This document shows, in pieces, positions 27,508 to 37,473 of a stretch of DNA of 64,000 nucleotides (the stretch's first letter is position 1; the number at the start of each line of letters is the position of its first letter). Below the pieces are notes generated by a model that was not told the DNA's origin, did not search any database, and worked only from the letters and a program-made list of their open reading frames with translations. The DNA is from an uncultured Lachnospiraceae bacterium (GTDB taxonomy: Bacteria; Bacillota; Clostridia; Lachnospirales; Lachnospiraceae): contig CAKRJH010000007.1 in NCBI GenBank assembly GCA_934351255.1, forward strand, positions 1 to 64,000, written 5' to 3'. The position numbers and the translations under genes were made by a program.

Positions 27508-29061
27508 ATGGTAAGAAAAACGATGGCAAGGGTGGTCAGTCTTTCGGTTTGCCTGGGGCTGTGCCTGTCCGCGGTGGGATGTGGCAGGACGAAGGTGCAG
27601 TATGAGGGCGGCAGGAAAGCACAGAGCACCGGGCAGCCTGAGGATAAACAGGATGGCAGTGCATCGCAGGAAACAGGTGATGTGACGCAGTATCCACTGG
27701 CGAAGAAACTGGGGGTGACTTCCGGAAAATATGAGGATTCTGTGGATGCCGTCAGTGCTGCTCAGTTCGTCAGGGCGGATATCACACTGCCGGCTGTCTC
27801 CGAGATGGGCACGGTCTCTGTACAGGAGAACTATCTGAATAAGGCAGACAAAAAAAGGCTGTGTGACTATTTCTTTGAGACGGGGACAATCGAGGTAAAT
27901 ACGGCGATGGTTTCCTCCAAAGAACGGATCGGGGACGAACTTCGGAAGATGGATGAAGAGGACTTTGGGGACTATGACAAGGACATGCAGGCGCAGCTCA
28001 AACAGGAATACGCCAGGAAAAAGAAGATGTATGCAAAGGCACCGCGTATGGCAGACATTTCCAAAGATCCGGGAGACTATCGGCAGAATGCCTATCTTGG
28101 AAAGGTCGGGGATAGCTATGCGACACTGACCGTGGACAGCAACCCTGCGCGAAGGACCAGCTCTTTTGAGATGAAGGTGCTGGACGGCAGCGGATATATG
28201 AATGCAAAGAACAAACCGGGAAAGAGTGTGGTCAATGCCGGAAAAGTGACGATCAATGGACATGAGATCGACACATATACGCAGTGGCAGTACATTGGAA
28301 ACGATTCATTCTATCTGGATGAGACCGAGGAAGCACAGGCCGATGACAGAACCAATGAATGTTCCATGAGCAGAGAGGATGCATCCAAAAAGGCGGAACA
28401 GATCTGCCGGGATCTGGGATTTGAAGATATGGGAGTGGCATATGTGTCAGATCTCTATTTCAATACGTGGTCAGGAAGCGGTGTGGACAGTTATGAGAAA
28501 AACGGCTACGCTGTTACATTGACCAGACAGATTCAGGGACTTGCCGTGGACAAAAATATCTGGTCCAGTTCACAACTGACCTGTCTGTCGGATTATGAGC
28601 ACGGTGGAAACTATCCGGAAGAATATATCCAGGTAGTTCTCAATGATCACGGGACTCTGTATGTGTATGGACAGGGAATGATGAAATCCAAAGTCCAGAA
28701 AAAAGTACAGTCCATGATGGGATTTGAACAGATCCGGGAAGTGCTCCGCAAGGAACTGGCGAAGGTCGATCAGGATCGGGCGCGCAGTCCGGAGTGGACC
28801 AGACTGCATCTGGAGTATCTGCGGATCAGGGAGAACCGGGATCGAAGTTATCTGTACCTTCCGGTCTGGATACTCAGCACCGGCAGTGATGAATATGTCA
28901 TGGGATCAAGACAGTATGCGGTGGAGTATTCCATCTGTATCAATGCGCTGGATGGCAGTCCGGTCGATCTGAGCAAACAGGAATTGACCGAAAACCTTGA
29001 CTCTGCGTATGATATGTTTGTGGATGATGCGTACGAACAGCTCTGTCAGACAAAGAAATAA
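27508..29061 (+). CDS. Lipoprotein of unknown function, tandem paralogue B (DUF6034-like)
   Basis: A 517-residue paralogue of the preceding lipoprotein, with lipobox SAVGC (Cys25) and the same order of conserved blocks (KVQYEGG, YEDSVDAV, ISKDPGDYRQNAYLGKVG, YLYLPVWILS, NALDGSPVDL). It begins 76 bases after the first copy with TGGAGGG before the ATG, so the two form a tandem duplication and probably one operon. Sequence divergence between the copies is substantial, which argues for an old duplication with separate roles. It runs convergently into the histidine kinase gene. Confidence 0.78.
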   Translation: MVRKTMARVVSLSVCLGLCLSAVGCGRTKVQYEGGRKAQSTGQPEDKQDGSASQETGDVTQYPLAKKLGVTSGKYEDSVDAVSAAQFVRADITLPAVSEMGTVSVQENYLNKADKKRLCDYFFETGTIEVNTAMVSSKERIGDELRKMDEEDFGDYDKDMQAQLKQEYARKKKMYAKAPRMADISKDPGDYRQNAYLGKVGDSYATLTVDSNPARRTSSFEMKVLDGSGYMNAKNKPGKSVVNAGKVTINGHEIDTYTQWQYIGNDSFYLDETEEAQADDRTNECSMSREDASKKAEQICRDLGFEDMGVAYVSDLYFNTWSGSGVDSYEKNGYAVTLTRQIQGLAVDKNIWSSSQLTCLSDYEHGGNYPEEYIQVVLNDHGTLYVYGQGMMKSKVQKKVQSMMGFEQIREVLRKELAKVDQDRARSPEWTRLHLEYLRIRENRDRSYLYLPVWILSTGSDEYVMGSRQYAVEYSICINALDGSPVDLSKQELTENLDSAYDMFVDDAYEQLCQTKK

Positions 29062-29101
29062 CCGGACAGTCAGTCATGGACAGCCCGGTGTATCAAAATT
29101 C

Positions 29102-30550
29102 TCATATAGTTTCGCTTGGACGAGGGATCTCTATCGTAAAGATAGTTCCCTCGTTTTCTTTGCTCCAGATATCCAGCGAGAACCCATGCTTGTTGAGGAT
29201 CAGGGAGGCAAGTGACATACCCAGACCGGCACCACCCTGTGCGCGGGAGCGGGATTTGTCTGCCATATAGAATTCATCGCAGATGTGTTTTCTGGTTTCT
29301 TCATTCATACCATATCCGTGGTCAATGATCTGGAAACGGTAGCCATCCTCTGTTTCATGACCGAGGATCTCCACGCAGGAGCCGGCATTTGAGGCTTTTC
29401 TGGCATTGTCCAGAAGATTGATAAATACGGATTTTAACAGTTCCAGATCACCGTAGATCACAGCGTGCTGCACATCCTGTGTCAGAGAGACCCGGTCGTG
29501 TTCATACAGAGGCCCGACGCTGTCAGCAGCCTGTGCGCAGAGTTCGTCTGTGGCGATCTCGGAGCGAAGAATGTCATGTTCCCTCAGATAGATCAGATCA
29601 AATAATTTCATGGACATGGATTCCAGACGTTTGCCCTCGCTGTAGATGTAATCATATGCTTTCTGACGGTTGTCCTCAGAAAGTTCCAGACGTCTGAGGG
29701 TATCTGCATAGCCGATGATCGAGGTCATCGGGGTCTTGACTTCGTGCGTGAAATCGGCGACGAACTGCTCCCTCTGGTGGATCATATCCTGCAGCGCCTG
29801 GATCTGTTCCTTGATCGCCAGTGTCATCCGGTTGAACTGGGAGGCCAGTTCGCCGAATTCATCGTCCGTCTGAACGGAATCGATCAGTGAGTAATCGCCT
29901 CCGGCCACCGTGCAGGCAGCCCGGTTCAATGCCTCCAGTGGAGCAGTCAGACGTTTGCCGGCGAGATACATCAGCATACCGCAGATCGCAAGCACGCCGA
30001 TGAGAATGGCCACGTAGAGGCGGAGCTGGCGAAACAGGAGCTGGTAGATGTCTGTGATATCACGTCTTGTGATCAGGACGTATTCCCGGGACAGGACAAG
30101 CTGCTTCTGTGCGACATACAGATAGTAATGTCCGGCTTCGCAGGTGGACTCGGACTGGGTGGTTCCGGTCTTGAGTGAAGTGATCAGATCCTGTGGGAGA
30201 TAATTCTGGTAGGTAAGCATCGTATAGGACTCCGGATCCTCTGCATTGGTATACATCAGATAATTGGAATAGAACACAAATACAGTGGTCTGGGCATCGG
30301 TCATCTGCCCTGTAATGTCTGCCGAGATCGTCTGTAATGTGTCCTGAATTCTGATCGGGTCATTATTAATGCCGTCCAACATCTGGTACTCCATGGTTTT
30401 CTCCAGATAGCGGTGGGAGTTGACTGCCATCGTCTGCTGCAGTGTCAGCGCATGGGAAAAATTGATGTAGATGATCAGAAATCCCATGGCACAAAGAGCC
30501 AGCGCCAGAATGGCGATATTCATCATAATGGTTTTGTAGCGAAATTTCAT
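29102..30550 (-). CDS. Membrane sensor histidine kinase
   Basis: A 482-residue sensor kinase with helix 1 (about 9-30), an extracellular sensor domain of about 145 residues, helix 2 (about 178-197), a HAMP domain, HisKA with His269 in DFTHEVKTPMTS, and an HATPase domain with the N-box LLDNARKA and G-box GAGLGMSLA. It lies 8 bases after the response regulator and is its obvious partner. The pair is divergent from the export genes and convergent with the lipoprotein genes, so it probably senses an envelope signal or compound and controls those neighbours. Confidence 0.92.
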   Translation of the reverse strand: MKFRYKTIMMNIAILALALCAMGFLIIYINFSHALTLQQTMAVNSHRYLEKTMEYQMLDGINNDPIRIQDTLQTISADITGQMTDAQTTVFVFYSNYLMYTNAEDPESYTMLTYQNYLPQDLITSLKTGTTQSESTCEAGHYYLYVAQKQLVLSREYVLITRRDITDIYQLLFRQLRLYVAILIGVLAICGMLMYLAGKRLTAPLEALNRAACTVAGGDYSLIDSVQTDDEFGELASQFNRMTLAIKEQIQALQDMIHQREQFVADFTHEVKTPMTSIIGYADTLRRLELSEDNRQKAYDYIYSEGKRLESMSMKLFDLIYLREHDILRSEIATDELCAQAADSVGPLYEHDRVSLTQDVQHAVIYGDLELLKSVFINLLDNARKASNAGSCVEILGHETEDGYRFQIIDHGYGMNEETRKHICDEFYMADKSRSRAQGGAGLGMSLASLILNKHGFSLDIWSKENEGTIFTIEIPRPSETI

Positions 30551-30558
30551 GGCATGTC

Positions 30559-31218
30559 CTATTCATCCAGTCTGTAGCCGGATTTGTACAGTGTTTTCAG
30601 ATGTTCTCCAAGATTCAGCTTCTTGCGGAGCCGCTGGATGTGCAGTTCCAGGGTGCGGGTGTTTCCGTCGTAATCCGTCTGCCAGATGGCCTCGTAGATT
30701 TGGTCTCTGGGGAGCACATGTCCCTTATGGGTGACCAGATAGATAAACAGGTCAAATTCTTTGGGGGTCAGATCGATCTGGCGGGAACACCGGTGGATCT
30801 CGTGGCGATCCAGATCTATGATGAAATCCAGAAAGGACAGGATGTGTTCCTGCGTCTGGAACCGGCGGAGTACGACATGGATCCTGGCGATCAGTTCGGA
30901 GATCTCAAAGGGTTTGACAATGTAATCCTCGGCCCCGAGATTCAGTCCTGCGACACGGTCGGAAAGGGACGCTTTGGCCGTCAGAAAGATCACCGGGATC
31001 TGCATGGGTTTGATATATTCTAACAGTTCATATCCGTCGATGTGGGGAAGCATGATATCCAACAGGATCAGGTCAAAGTCATGATCCTCGAGAATGTCCG
31101 CTGCCTGCAGTCCGTCATAAGCACAGTCGCAGACAAAGCCCTCGGCTTCCAGATTGATCCGGATCAGATCTGAGATCGCACGTTCGTCTTCCACAATAAA
31201 AATATGCATTGGTTTCAC
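30559..31218 (-). CDS. OmpR/PhoB-family response regulator
   Basis: A 219-residue two-domain regulator. The receiver domain has the acidic pair in VEDE, phospho-acceptor Asp54 in LILLDIMLP, the switch Thr in FLTAKAS and Lys in YIVKPF. The C-terminal winged helix includes DLTPKEFDLFIYL and the recognition-helix region RTLELHIQRLRKKL. The GTG at 31218 is preferred because AGGAGGG lies seven bases upstream; the ATG at 31209 is too far from it. Likely targets are the GATGCA sites near 31.3 kb and 25.6 kb. Confidence 0.92.
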   Translation of the reverse strand: MKPMHIFIVEDERAISDLIRINLEAEGFVCDCAYDGLQAADILEDHDFDLILLDIMLPHIDGYELLEYIKPMQIPVIFLTAKASLSDRVAGLNLGAEDYIVKPFEISELIARIHVVLRRFQTQEHILSFLDFIIDLDRHEIHRCSRQIDLTPKEFDLFIYLVTHKGHVLPRDQIYEAIWQTDYDGNTRTLELHIQRLRKKLNLGEHLKTLYKSGYRLDE

Positions 31219-31322
31219 AAGGTTTCCCTCCTGTCAGTGTTTGCGGGTCAAGCCGGGCAATTTGTATGTAAACATACATTGCTGTCTGCTTCTGCCCCTT
31301 ATATCACATCATAGCACAAAAA

Positions 31323-31363
31323 TGCATCAATTAGTTTGCCACGGCAGATAAAAAAAGGATGCA
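31323..31363. promoter_or_regulatory. GATGCA elements upstream of the export operon
   Basis: TTGATGCA on the minus strand (31323-31330) and GATGCA on the plus strand (31358-31363), with a degenerate GATAAA exactly 11 bases upstream of the latter. They lie between the divergent regulator and export genes and match the repeats at 25.6 kb. Confidence 0.4.
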
Positions 31364-31467
31364 TTGACGGTATATAGTAATCTCAGAAGCAGAAGAATCC
31401 GGAAAGCGGACAAAACGGCCGGAACCGGAGGAGAAAACACAGATGGAGAGAACAGGCAGGTGAGAGA

Positions 31468-32475
31468 ATGAACCGAACCGGAACATATGGTGTGCTGCTG
31501 ATGTGCGCGGCAGCTTTGATGATATTGCCCGGCTGCAGCCGGAAGGAAGCGGCGCTTGGACAAAGGAAGAGCGTAAAGGTAGAAAATTATCAGAGAAATG
31601 ACTGGCAGACCACCGTGGTTCACAGGGGGGACATTACACCGACCATCCGCCTGAGCCTGGAACAGAAAGACTACGATTTCCAGAGTTATCAGCTTGATCT
31701 GGAGCAGCAGGGCAGTCTCACCGTGAAAAAACTGTATGTGCGTCAGGGAGACCGTGTCGCCAAAGACCAGTTGATGGTATCCTTTGTCAATAAAGAACTG
31801 GATCAGCAGATCAAAGAGCAGAAAAAACAGGTTCGATCGATCCAGAGACAGATTGACAGGCTGCAGATGCTCCAGAGAATGCAACGGACAAAGGAGCGCG
31901 CCGGAGAGATTGTGGATCTTATCCAGGACAGACAGGTGGCAGAACTTTATCTCAAAGAGATCCGTGGTAAGCACCGCAAATATGAGATCCGTTCAAAGCA
32001 GGATGGAAGAGTTACCTATGTGGAGGAGAATCTCCGACAGGGGACAGCAAATGCAAGGACGGGGCTGATCACGGTGGTTTCCGGAAGTAAGTATTACGAG
32101 GCGTCCACCAGACAAAAATATGCCTTTCGGACGGGGCAGACGTTTCGTGCCTCCCTGGAACATGGAAAATGTACCATGACCGTGGTGGAGGTTCACAAAA
32201 AGAAGGGACAGACGACGATTCTGTTTGAACCGGAGATTGCACTGGATGGTTCCGGAGAGAATCTTCGCCCGGAGATCGTGATTCGGCAAAAGAAGATAAC
32301 GGATGTACTCTATGTCTCCTCGGGTGCTGTCAGGACATGGAATGACAAGTCTTATCTTCTGGTGGAGGATGAGAAGGGATACCCGGTGGAAACACCGGTG
32401 GAGGTGGTGACCACGGTCGGCAAAAAGACAGTCATCACAGGATCGGTAAAGGAAGGTGCGGTATGCAGGGAATAA
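31468..32475 (+). CDS. HlyD/MacA-type adaptor lipoprotein
   Basis: A 335-residue lipoprotein (lipobox LPGC, Cys23) with the layout of a membrane-fusion or adaptor protein: a biotinyl-lipoyl half motif (LTVKKLYVRQGDRVAKDQLM), a coiled-coil hairpin (about 100-150), the second lipoyl half (YEIRSKQDGRVTYVEE), and a beta-barrel domain. In Gram-positive bacteria such proteins work at the outer face of the membrane with FtsX-type ABC permeases. The stop overlaps the next gene by 13 bases. It is the first gene of a six-gene coupled run, downstream of GATGCA elements. Confidence 0.85.
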   Translation: MNRTGTYGVLLMCAAALMILPGCSRKEAALGQRKSVKVENYQRNDWQTTVVHRGDITPTIRLSLEQKDYDFQSYQLDLEQQGSLTVKKLYVRQGDRVAKDQLMVSFVNKELDQQIKEQKKQVRSIQRQIDRLQMLQRMQRTKERAGEIVDLIQDRQVAELYLKEIRGKHRKYEIRSKQDGRVTYVEENLRQGTANARTGLITVVSGSKYYEASTRQKYAFRTGQTFRASLEHGKCTMTVVEVHKKKGQTTILFEPEIALDGSGENLRPEIVIRQKKITDVLYVSSGAVRTWNDKSYLLVEDEKGYPVETPVEVVTTVGKKTVITGSVKEGAVCRE

Positions 32476-34664
32476 CAAAGATCAGAAAACAGTGGCTCTG
32501 CCTTTTGTGCGCCGTGATCCTGACGGCGACAGGCTGTCAGAAGCCGTCCGGGGCGCCAAAACTTCTGGAACCAAAGAGCCGGTCCGAGTCGTATCGTCCG
32601 GTGGATGTGGGAGAGGTCTGTGAGCTGACATTGAAGCGCGGATATGTGATCGGAGAGGACACACCGTGTTATTACCGCCAGGATGGCGTAGTGGATGCCA
32701 TTTCTGTGGATGTGGGACAGCATGTCAAAAAGGGGGATGAGATCGCGGTACTCGGGCATCAGGAACTGGATGATTCGATCACGGAACTGCAGGAAGAGTT
32801 ATCACAGTGTATCGACGATCTGAAGTATGAAACCCTCGTCCGGAATCTTCAGTTTCGCGCGGAAAGGATCATGGGAAACGGTGCGTCCCAAAAGTCTGCA
32901 CTGACTGTGGAGAAGGCAGAATGGAAGTATGAGAAACAGGAGCGCACTGCACATATCACAAAGCTGCGTAAAAAGATTTCGAGATATCGGAAAAAACGGG
33001 CCAGCCTGACCCTGACAGCGCCGTGTTCCGGAACGGTGACATTTACCAAGGATCTGAATGCGTCAATGGAAGTTTCGCAGTATGAGACGGTGGCAGTCAT
33101 CAACCGGGATGACAGTCTCAAATTGGAATTGGCAGATGACGCGTCTGGCGAGACATACAGCGACCTGGATTCGGGATATCTGAAGAATGTATTTTTTCGG
33201 AAAGACGGCACGAATCAGCCATTGCAGTTTGTTCCTTATACGGATCGTCAGATGGCAGCTATGCGCAGTGCGGAACTGTATGGGAGAGTGATACTGACGG
33301 CTACGGCCGGAGCGGATACGTCTGACTGGAAGCAGGGCGATATGGTGGAGGTCTATCTGACACCGGACAAGTCAGAACCGGTGCTTCGTGTGGCGCTGGA
33401 TTCTGTCTATGAGGAGGGACAGAAGAACTTTGTCTATGTTCGTACTGAATCCGGCAAAGAGAAACGTGAGGTGAAGCTCGGTGTAAAAAATGAGTTTTAT
33501 GCGGAGGTACTTTCCGGGGTGGCCGAGGGGGAAATGGTCAGTTATACGTCCGAGACGACATTGCCGTCTGCGGAAAGTCTGATCACTGTGAAACGATCCC
33601 GCCATGCGGTGACGGCGGCGCAGACCGAGGAACAGGCCGGCCAGACGTACACACATGTGTTTCCGTATTGTTCCAGTCTGGAGGCAGAGGTGGAGTCTGT
33701 TCCGGTTTCCGAAAAGGATACGGTCAAAAAGGGACAGATCCTGTGTGTCCTGAATACCGGACAGGGGAAGGCGCGCAAGCTGGAACTTACATATCAGATC
33801 CAGAGGGAAAACAGACAGTACCGTGAGCAGATGAAAGCACTGGATTATCAGATGGCGGTCAATGAGAAATCCAGAAGGGAGGCTGTCGGTGAGATGGTGG
33901 ATTATTATGTCTGCCAGAAGAACATTATTACGGTGCAGGAGCGGCAGACACGCAGGAACCATCAGTATCGGTTGTGGATGCTCAGATGGCAGCTGCAGGT
34001 TCTGCAGCGGGAAACGGATGCCGGAGGAAAGACCGTGATCCGTGCCGACAGGAATGGCGTGGTGGTTTCGGTTTCTGTCAGTGAAGGTCAGCAGCTGGAG
34101 AACGGCAGTCATGTGCTGGTGACACTGGCAGATCCGGCCAGCCTGAAATATACGGCAGGGCTGGGGACGAAATACGATGAGGACAAAGATCTGTACCCTC
34201 ATATCGTCTTTGGGCAAAAGCTTGCCCTTGGGACAGGGACCGATCAGGATGCGGAGCAGTGGACTGCAAAAATGGTGGGAATGGGTGGCAGTCCCGACCG
34301 GATTTTTGTGACCGGAGGAAAACAGCCTCACGTGATCCGGGCAGCGAGCACAGAACTTCCTGCCGCAGTGTATTTCAGGCTGTACGACCAGTCTGGAAAA
34401 CAGCTTGAACATATATCACTGGATAAGTTTACGATCCTGGCTGTGAAAAGTCCGATGCGGGAGGTATGCCGCATTGAAAAAAGCTGCCTGCAGGAGGAGA
34501 TCGATAAGGTCAGCAGCCAGTCTACCACCTTTGTATGGATCCGCAGCAATGACATGTGGATCAGACAGTATGTAACCGTCATGGAAGAATATGAAGAAGG
34601 GGCATATGTCTGTATTGCACAGGGAGTACAGGAGGGCGATCATGTTTCAGATAGTATGGAGTAA
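32463..34664 (+). CDS. Double-length HlyD/MacA-type adaptor lipoprotein
   Basis: A 733-residue lipoprotein (Cys25 in TATGC) that appears to hold two adaptor modules in tandem. Module 1 (about 40-385) has DAISVDVGQHVKKGDEIAVL, a coiled coil, TAPCSGTVTFT and a barrel ending in GVAEGEMVSYTSE. Module 2 (about 400-733) repeats the order with VPVSEKDTVKKGQILCVL, a coiled coil, RADRNGVVVSVSVSEGQQL and a C-terminal GVQEGDHVSDS. Typical adaptors are 350-450 residues. It overlaps both neighbours, so its synthesis is coupled to that of the first adaptor and the permease. The duplication could give a fixed adaptor ratio. Confidence 0.83.
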   Translation: MQGITKIRKQWLCLLCAVILTATGCQKPSGAPKLLEPKSRSESYRPVDVGEVCELTLKRGYVIGEDTPCYYRQDGVVDAISVDVGQHVKKGDEIAVLGHQELDDSITELQEELSQCIDDLKYETLVRNLQFRAERIMGNGASQKSALTVEKAEWKYEKQERTAHITKLRKKISRYRKKRASLTLTAPCSGTVTFTKDLNASMEVSQYETVAVINRDDSLKLELADDASGETYSDLDSGYLKNVFFRKDGTNQPLQFVPYTDRQMAAMRSAELYGRVILTATAGADTSDWKQGDMVEVYLTPDKSEPVLRVALDSVYEEGQKNFVYVRTESGKEKREVKLGVKNEFYAEVLSGVAEGEMVSYTSETTLPSAESLITVKRSRHAVTAAQTEEQAGQTYTHVFPYCSSLEAEVESVPVSEKDTVKKGQILCVLNTGQGKARKLELTYQIQRENRQYREQMKALDYQMAVNEKSRREAVGEMVDYYVCQKNIITVQERQTRRNHQYRLWMLRWQLQVLQRETDAGGKTVIRADRNGVVVSVSVSEGQQLENGSHVLVTLADPASLKYTAGLGTKYDEDKDLYPHIVFGQKLALGTGTDQDAEQWTAKMVGMGGSPDRIFVTGGKQPHVIRAASTELPAAVYFRLYDQSGKQLEHISLDKFTILAVKSPMREVCRIEKSCLQEEIDKVSSQSTTFVWIRSNDMWIRQYVTVMEEYEEGAYVCIAQGVQEGDHVSDSME

Positions 34665-37461
34665 ATTGAAAAATAAAAAACTGCTCAGTGGCTGTCTCCT
34701 GTTCGGCATGGTGCTGTTTGTGGCATTGGCTGCCTGTACGCCGATGTTCCGTGAGGGGGCCTTCAATCTGCTGCTTCAGAACCGTTTCAATCAGGTGATC
34801 GAGGCGAAAAATGAGTATCCGCTGGTGTACAGTCATACGGAGCTGCTGAATGAAAAGAGTGGGAAACTGACATTTGATAAGGTGTTTCGGAATCTGGACC
34901 AGTATCCGGAGGCCTGGCAGAAATATACGGGACTGGCGCAGTATGAACGCCAGGAATTTTTCGGATTCAATGGAGGCAGGGTATCGCGCAGCAGCAGTAA
35001 TGACAGTCTGGTGATGACGCTTGGCTGTGTTCTCCATATGAAAGACAAGATCCGTCTGGTGGACGGAACATTGTGGGAGGATGCGGATTCCGGCAGGGCG
35101 GGATATCCCTGCATGGTTTCCGAAAAGAGTATGGATACGCTGCAGCTGTCGCTTGGGGAGACGATGGAGTTTTCGGAATATCAGGATACCGATGGAAATC
35201 CATTGTCACTGTGGGTGGCAGGGGTGTATCAGGTGGATCCTGACAAAGGCGATTTCTGGGTCAAGAGCATGGATGAGTATAACCGGATCGTCATGATCGA
35301 CCAGAATGCATTGAAAGATATTATGGACAAATATACAGTGACCATGATGGAAACCGAGGCGAACTGGCTGCCGGATTATGTCCGGGTAAAGCACAGCGAT
35401 ATCCAGAATATGTTATATTACCGGGATCAGTTTTGTGAGACGGATGGGGCATGTTATTCGGACAATTACCGCAAGACGCTGTTGTCTTATCTGGCAGATG
35501 CCAGACTGCTGACGATCTTGTTCTGGGTGTTGGAACTTCCGGTGTTTGCACTGTTGATGGGGTATATCTATCTGATCGCCTCACAGTTGATGGAGTCAGA
35601 ACAGCATGAGATCGTGCTGTTCGCGGGAAAGGGATTTTCCCAGCCGGGGATCGTGGGGATCTATATCCGGCAGACTGCACTTCTTTCGCTGGCAGCACTG
35701 GTGATCGGCCTTCCGCTGGGTGTGGTGTTTTGCCGGCTGGCAGGTGCGGCACATGGATTTTTGCAGTTTTCCTTTACCAATATGATGAGTTACCGGCTGG
35801 TCTGGCAGATGCCGGTCTATGCACTGGCAGCATCGGTATTTCTGATCCTGTTTATGGGACTGATCTCCGCCCTGTATACGAGAAAACTGGTCAATCAGGA
35901 GATGGTCAGCCAGAAGGCAAAGAATACGCTCAGGAGAGGACGGTTTTCGCTGGGGATCACTCTGTTGCTGCTGGGAGTCAGTCTGTACCTGCTGTACAAT
36001 TACCGGCAGCAGCTTGATACTCTGGCGCAGGATGTGCTGACGGGAGGAAAGCTGGATCCACTGATCTTTCTGGACATTGTGCTGTTTCTGGTGGGAATGG
36101 CGGCGCTTGGCGTCAGTATAAATCATCTTCTGGTACGGCTGGTATACCGGCTGGGACGGTCGCGGTGGCGTGTGCCTTCGTATGCGGCATTTTTGCAGGT
36201 GATCCGGGAGGGCGGCCGGAGCCGCTTCCTGGCAGTTTTTCTGATCTTCACGCTGGGTCTTGGAATTTTTGAGGCCAATGCGGCCGGAACCATCAACCGC
36301 AACGGTGCAGACCGCGCCAGGTATGATGTGGGATGCGATCTGGTGTATCAGGAGGAATGGAACTATTCTTCCTATATCGATACGGAAAAACGCGAGGTGA
36401 TACATTATTATGTCGAGCCGGATTACGGGAGGTTTCAGGATCTGAAGACACAAAAACTGGCCGGGAAGTTTACCCGTGTCATACGTGATAATCTGGCAGA
36501 GTTTACCGGACAGACCGGGGATGTCACGATGATGTCCATTTCGACCAAAGAGTTTGGGCAGACGGCATCCCTGAAGCAGGCCAAAGGAGAGAAACACTGG
36601 TATTATGCGCTCAATGCATTGGCCCAGGAACCCGGTGGCGTGATCCTGTCCCGAAATGCGGCCAGGGATCTGAAGGTGGACGTGGGGGATGATATTTCAT
36701 ACTGGCACAGCAATCCGAATTATCCGTCGGATGAGAGCCGCAGAGTCAGTGTGATGGGAAAGGTGTGTGCGATCGTCGACTCCTGGCCGGGATATGACCG
36801 GTATCAATATGAGTACGATGACAATGGGAAATTACAGGAAAAAGAACAGTATCTTCTGGTAAACAACTATTCGTATTTTGTAGCCAAATGTGGTATGGAG
36901 CCGTATGAGATCTGGATGTCCTGTCCGAAAAATGTCACACAGGGACAGATCCTGCAGTATATGAAGAAGCATAAGATACAGACCGAATCCATTACCAGTG
37001 CCGCACAGGAACTGGAGCTGCTTGCGGCTTCTCCACTGATGCAGATCACCAACGGATTATTTTCTCTGAGTTTTATTATCAGCATGGTTATATTCTGCAC
37101 CGGATTTCTGATCTACTGGATGGCATTGATGAAAGACAGGGAGGGACTGTACGGGGTATACCGCTCCATGGGCATGACGGCGGGAGAACTCAAGAGACTG
37201 CTGATCCGGGAACAGTTGATGTCCTCGGGGATGTCGGCGGTGGCCGGCGGTGTGGCAGGCCTTTTGGCATCGTGGCTGTTTACTCATGTCTTTGTGGTGA
37301 TCTACCTGCCAAAGAGACATAATCTGCCACTGGAGATTTATCTGGATGCGACAGATATGCTGCGGCTGTTGATCGTCGTTGCAATGGTCATCGTGGTCTG
37401 TCTGTGCATTTTGCTGGGGCAGATCCGAAGGCTGAAACTGACACAGGTCATGAAAATGTAG
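34642..37461 (+). CDS. FtsX/MacB-type ABC transporter permease
   Basis: A 939-residue permease with ten predicted helices: one at about 14-35, a large extracellular domain, three at about 290-410, two at about 435-500, one at about 530-550, a second large extracellular domain, and three at the C-terminus. This is the duplicated FtsX-domain plan of large MacB/BceB-like permeases. The ATG at 34642 follows AGGAGGG, and the gene overlaps the adaptor by 23 bases. Its extracellular domains are natural partners for the two adaptor lipoproteins. The substrate is unknown; peptides, antibiotics or lipoproteins are the usual cargo of such systems. Confidence 0.88.
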   Translation: MFQIVWSKLKNKKLLSGCLLFGMVLFVALAACTPMFREGAFNLLLQNRFNQVIEAKNEYPLVYSHTELLNEKSGKLTFDKVFRNLDQYPEAWQKYTGLAQYERQEFFGFNGGRVSRSSSNDSLVMTLGCVLHMKDKIRLVDGTLWEDADSGRAGYPCMVSEKSMDTLQLSLGETMEFSEYQDTDGNPLSLWVAGVYQVDPDKGDFWVKSMDEYNRIVMIDQNALKDIMDKYTVTMMETEANWLPDYVRVKHSDIQNMLYYRDQFCETDGACYSDNYRKTLLSYLADARLLTILFWVLELPVFALLMGYIYLIASQLMESEQHEIVLFAGKGFSQPGIVGIYIRQTALLSLAALVIGLPLGVVFCRLAGAAHGFLQFSFTNMMSYRLVWQMPVYALAASVFLILFMGLISALYTRKLVNQEMVSQKAKNTLRRGRFSLGITLLLLGVSLYLLYNYRQQLDTLAQDVLTGGKLDPLIFLDIVLFLVGMAALGVSINHLLVRLVYRLGRSRWRVPSYAAFLQVIREGGRSRFLAVFLIFTLGLGIFEANAAGTINRNGADRARYDVGCDLVYQEEWNYSSYIDTEKREVIHYYVEPDYGRFQDLKTQKLAGKFTRVIRDNLAEFTGQTGDVTMMSISTKEFGQTASLKQAKGEKHWYYALNALAQEPGGVILSRNAARDLKVDVGDDISYWHSNPNYPSDESRRVSVMGKVCAIVDSWPGYDRYQYEYDDNGKLQEKEQYLLVNNYSYFVAKCGMEPYEIWMSCPKNVTQGQILQYMKKHKIQTESITSAAQELELLAASPLMQITNGLFSLSFIISMVIFCTGFLIYWMALMKDREGLYGVYRSMGMTAGELKRLLIREQLMSSGMSAVAGGVAGLLASWLFTHVFVVIYLPKRHNLPLEIYLDATDMLRLLIVVAMVIVVCLCILLGQIRRLKLTQVMKM

Positions 37462-37473
37462 GAGGTGACATAC

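Noticed and set aside
34591..34641. Earlier start for the FtsX permease
   Set aside because: It would extend deep into the adaptor gene and add residues outside the first helix; AGGAGGG before 34642 fixes the start.
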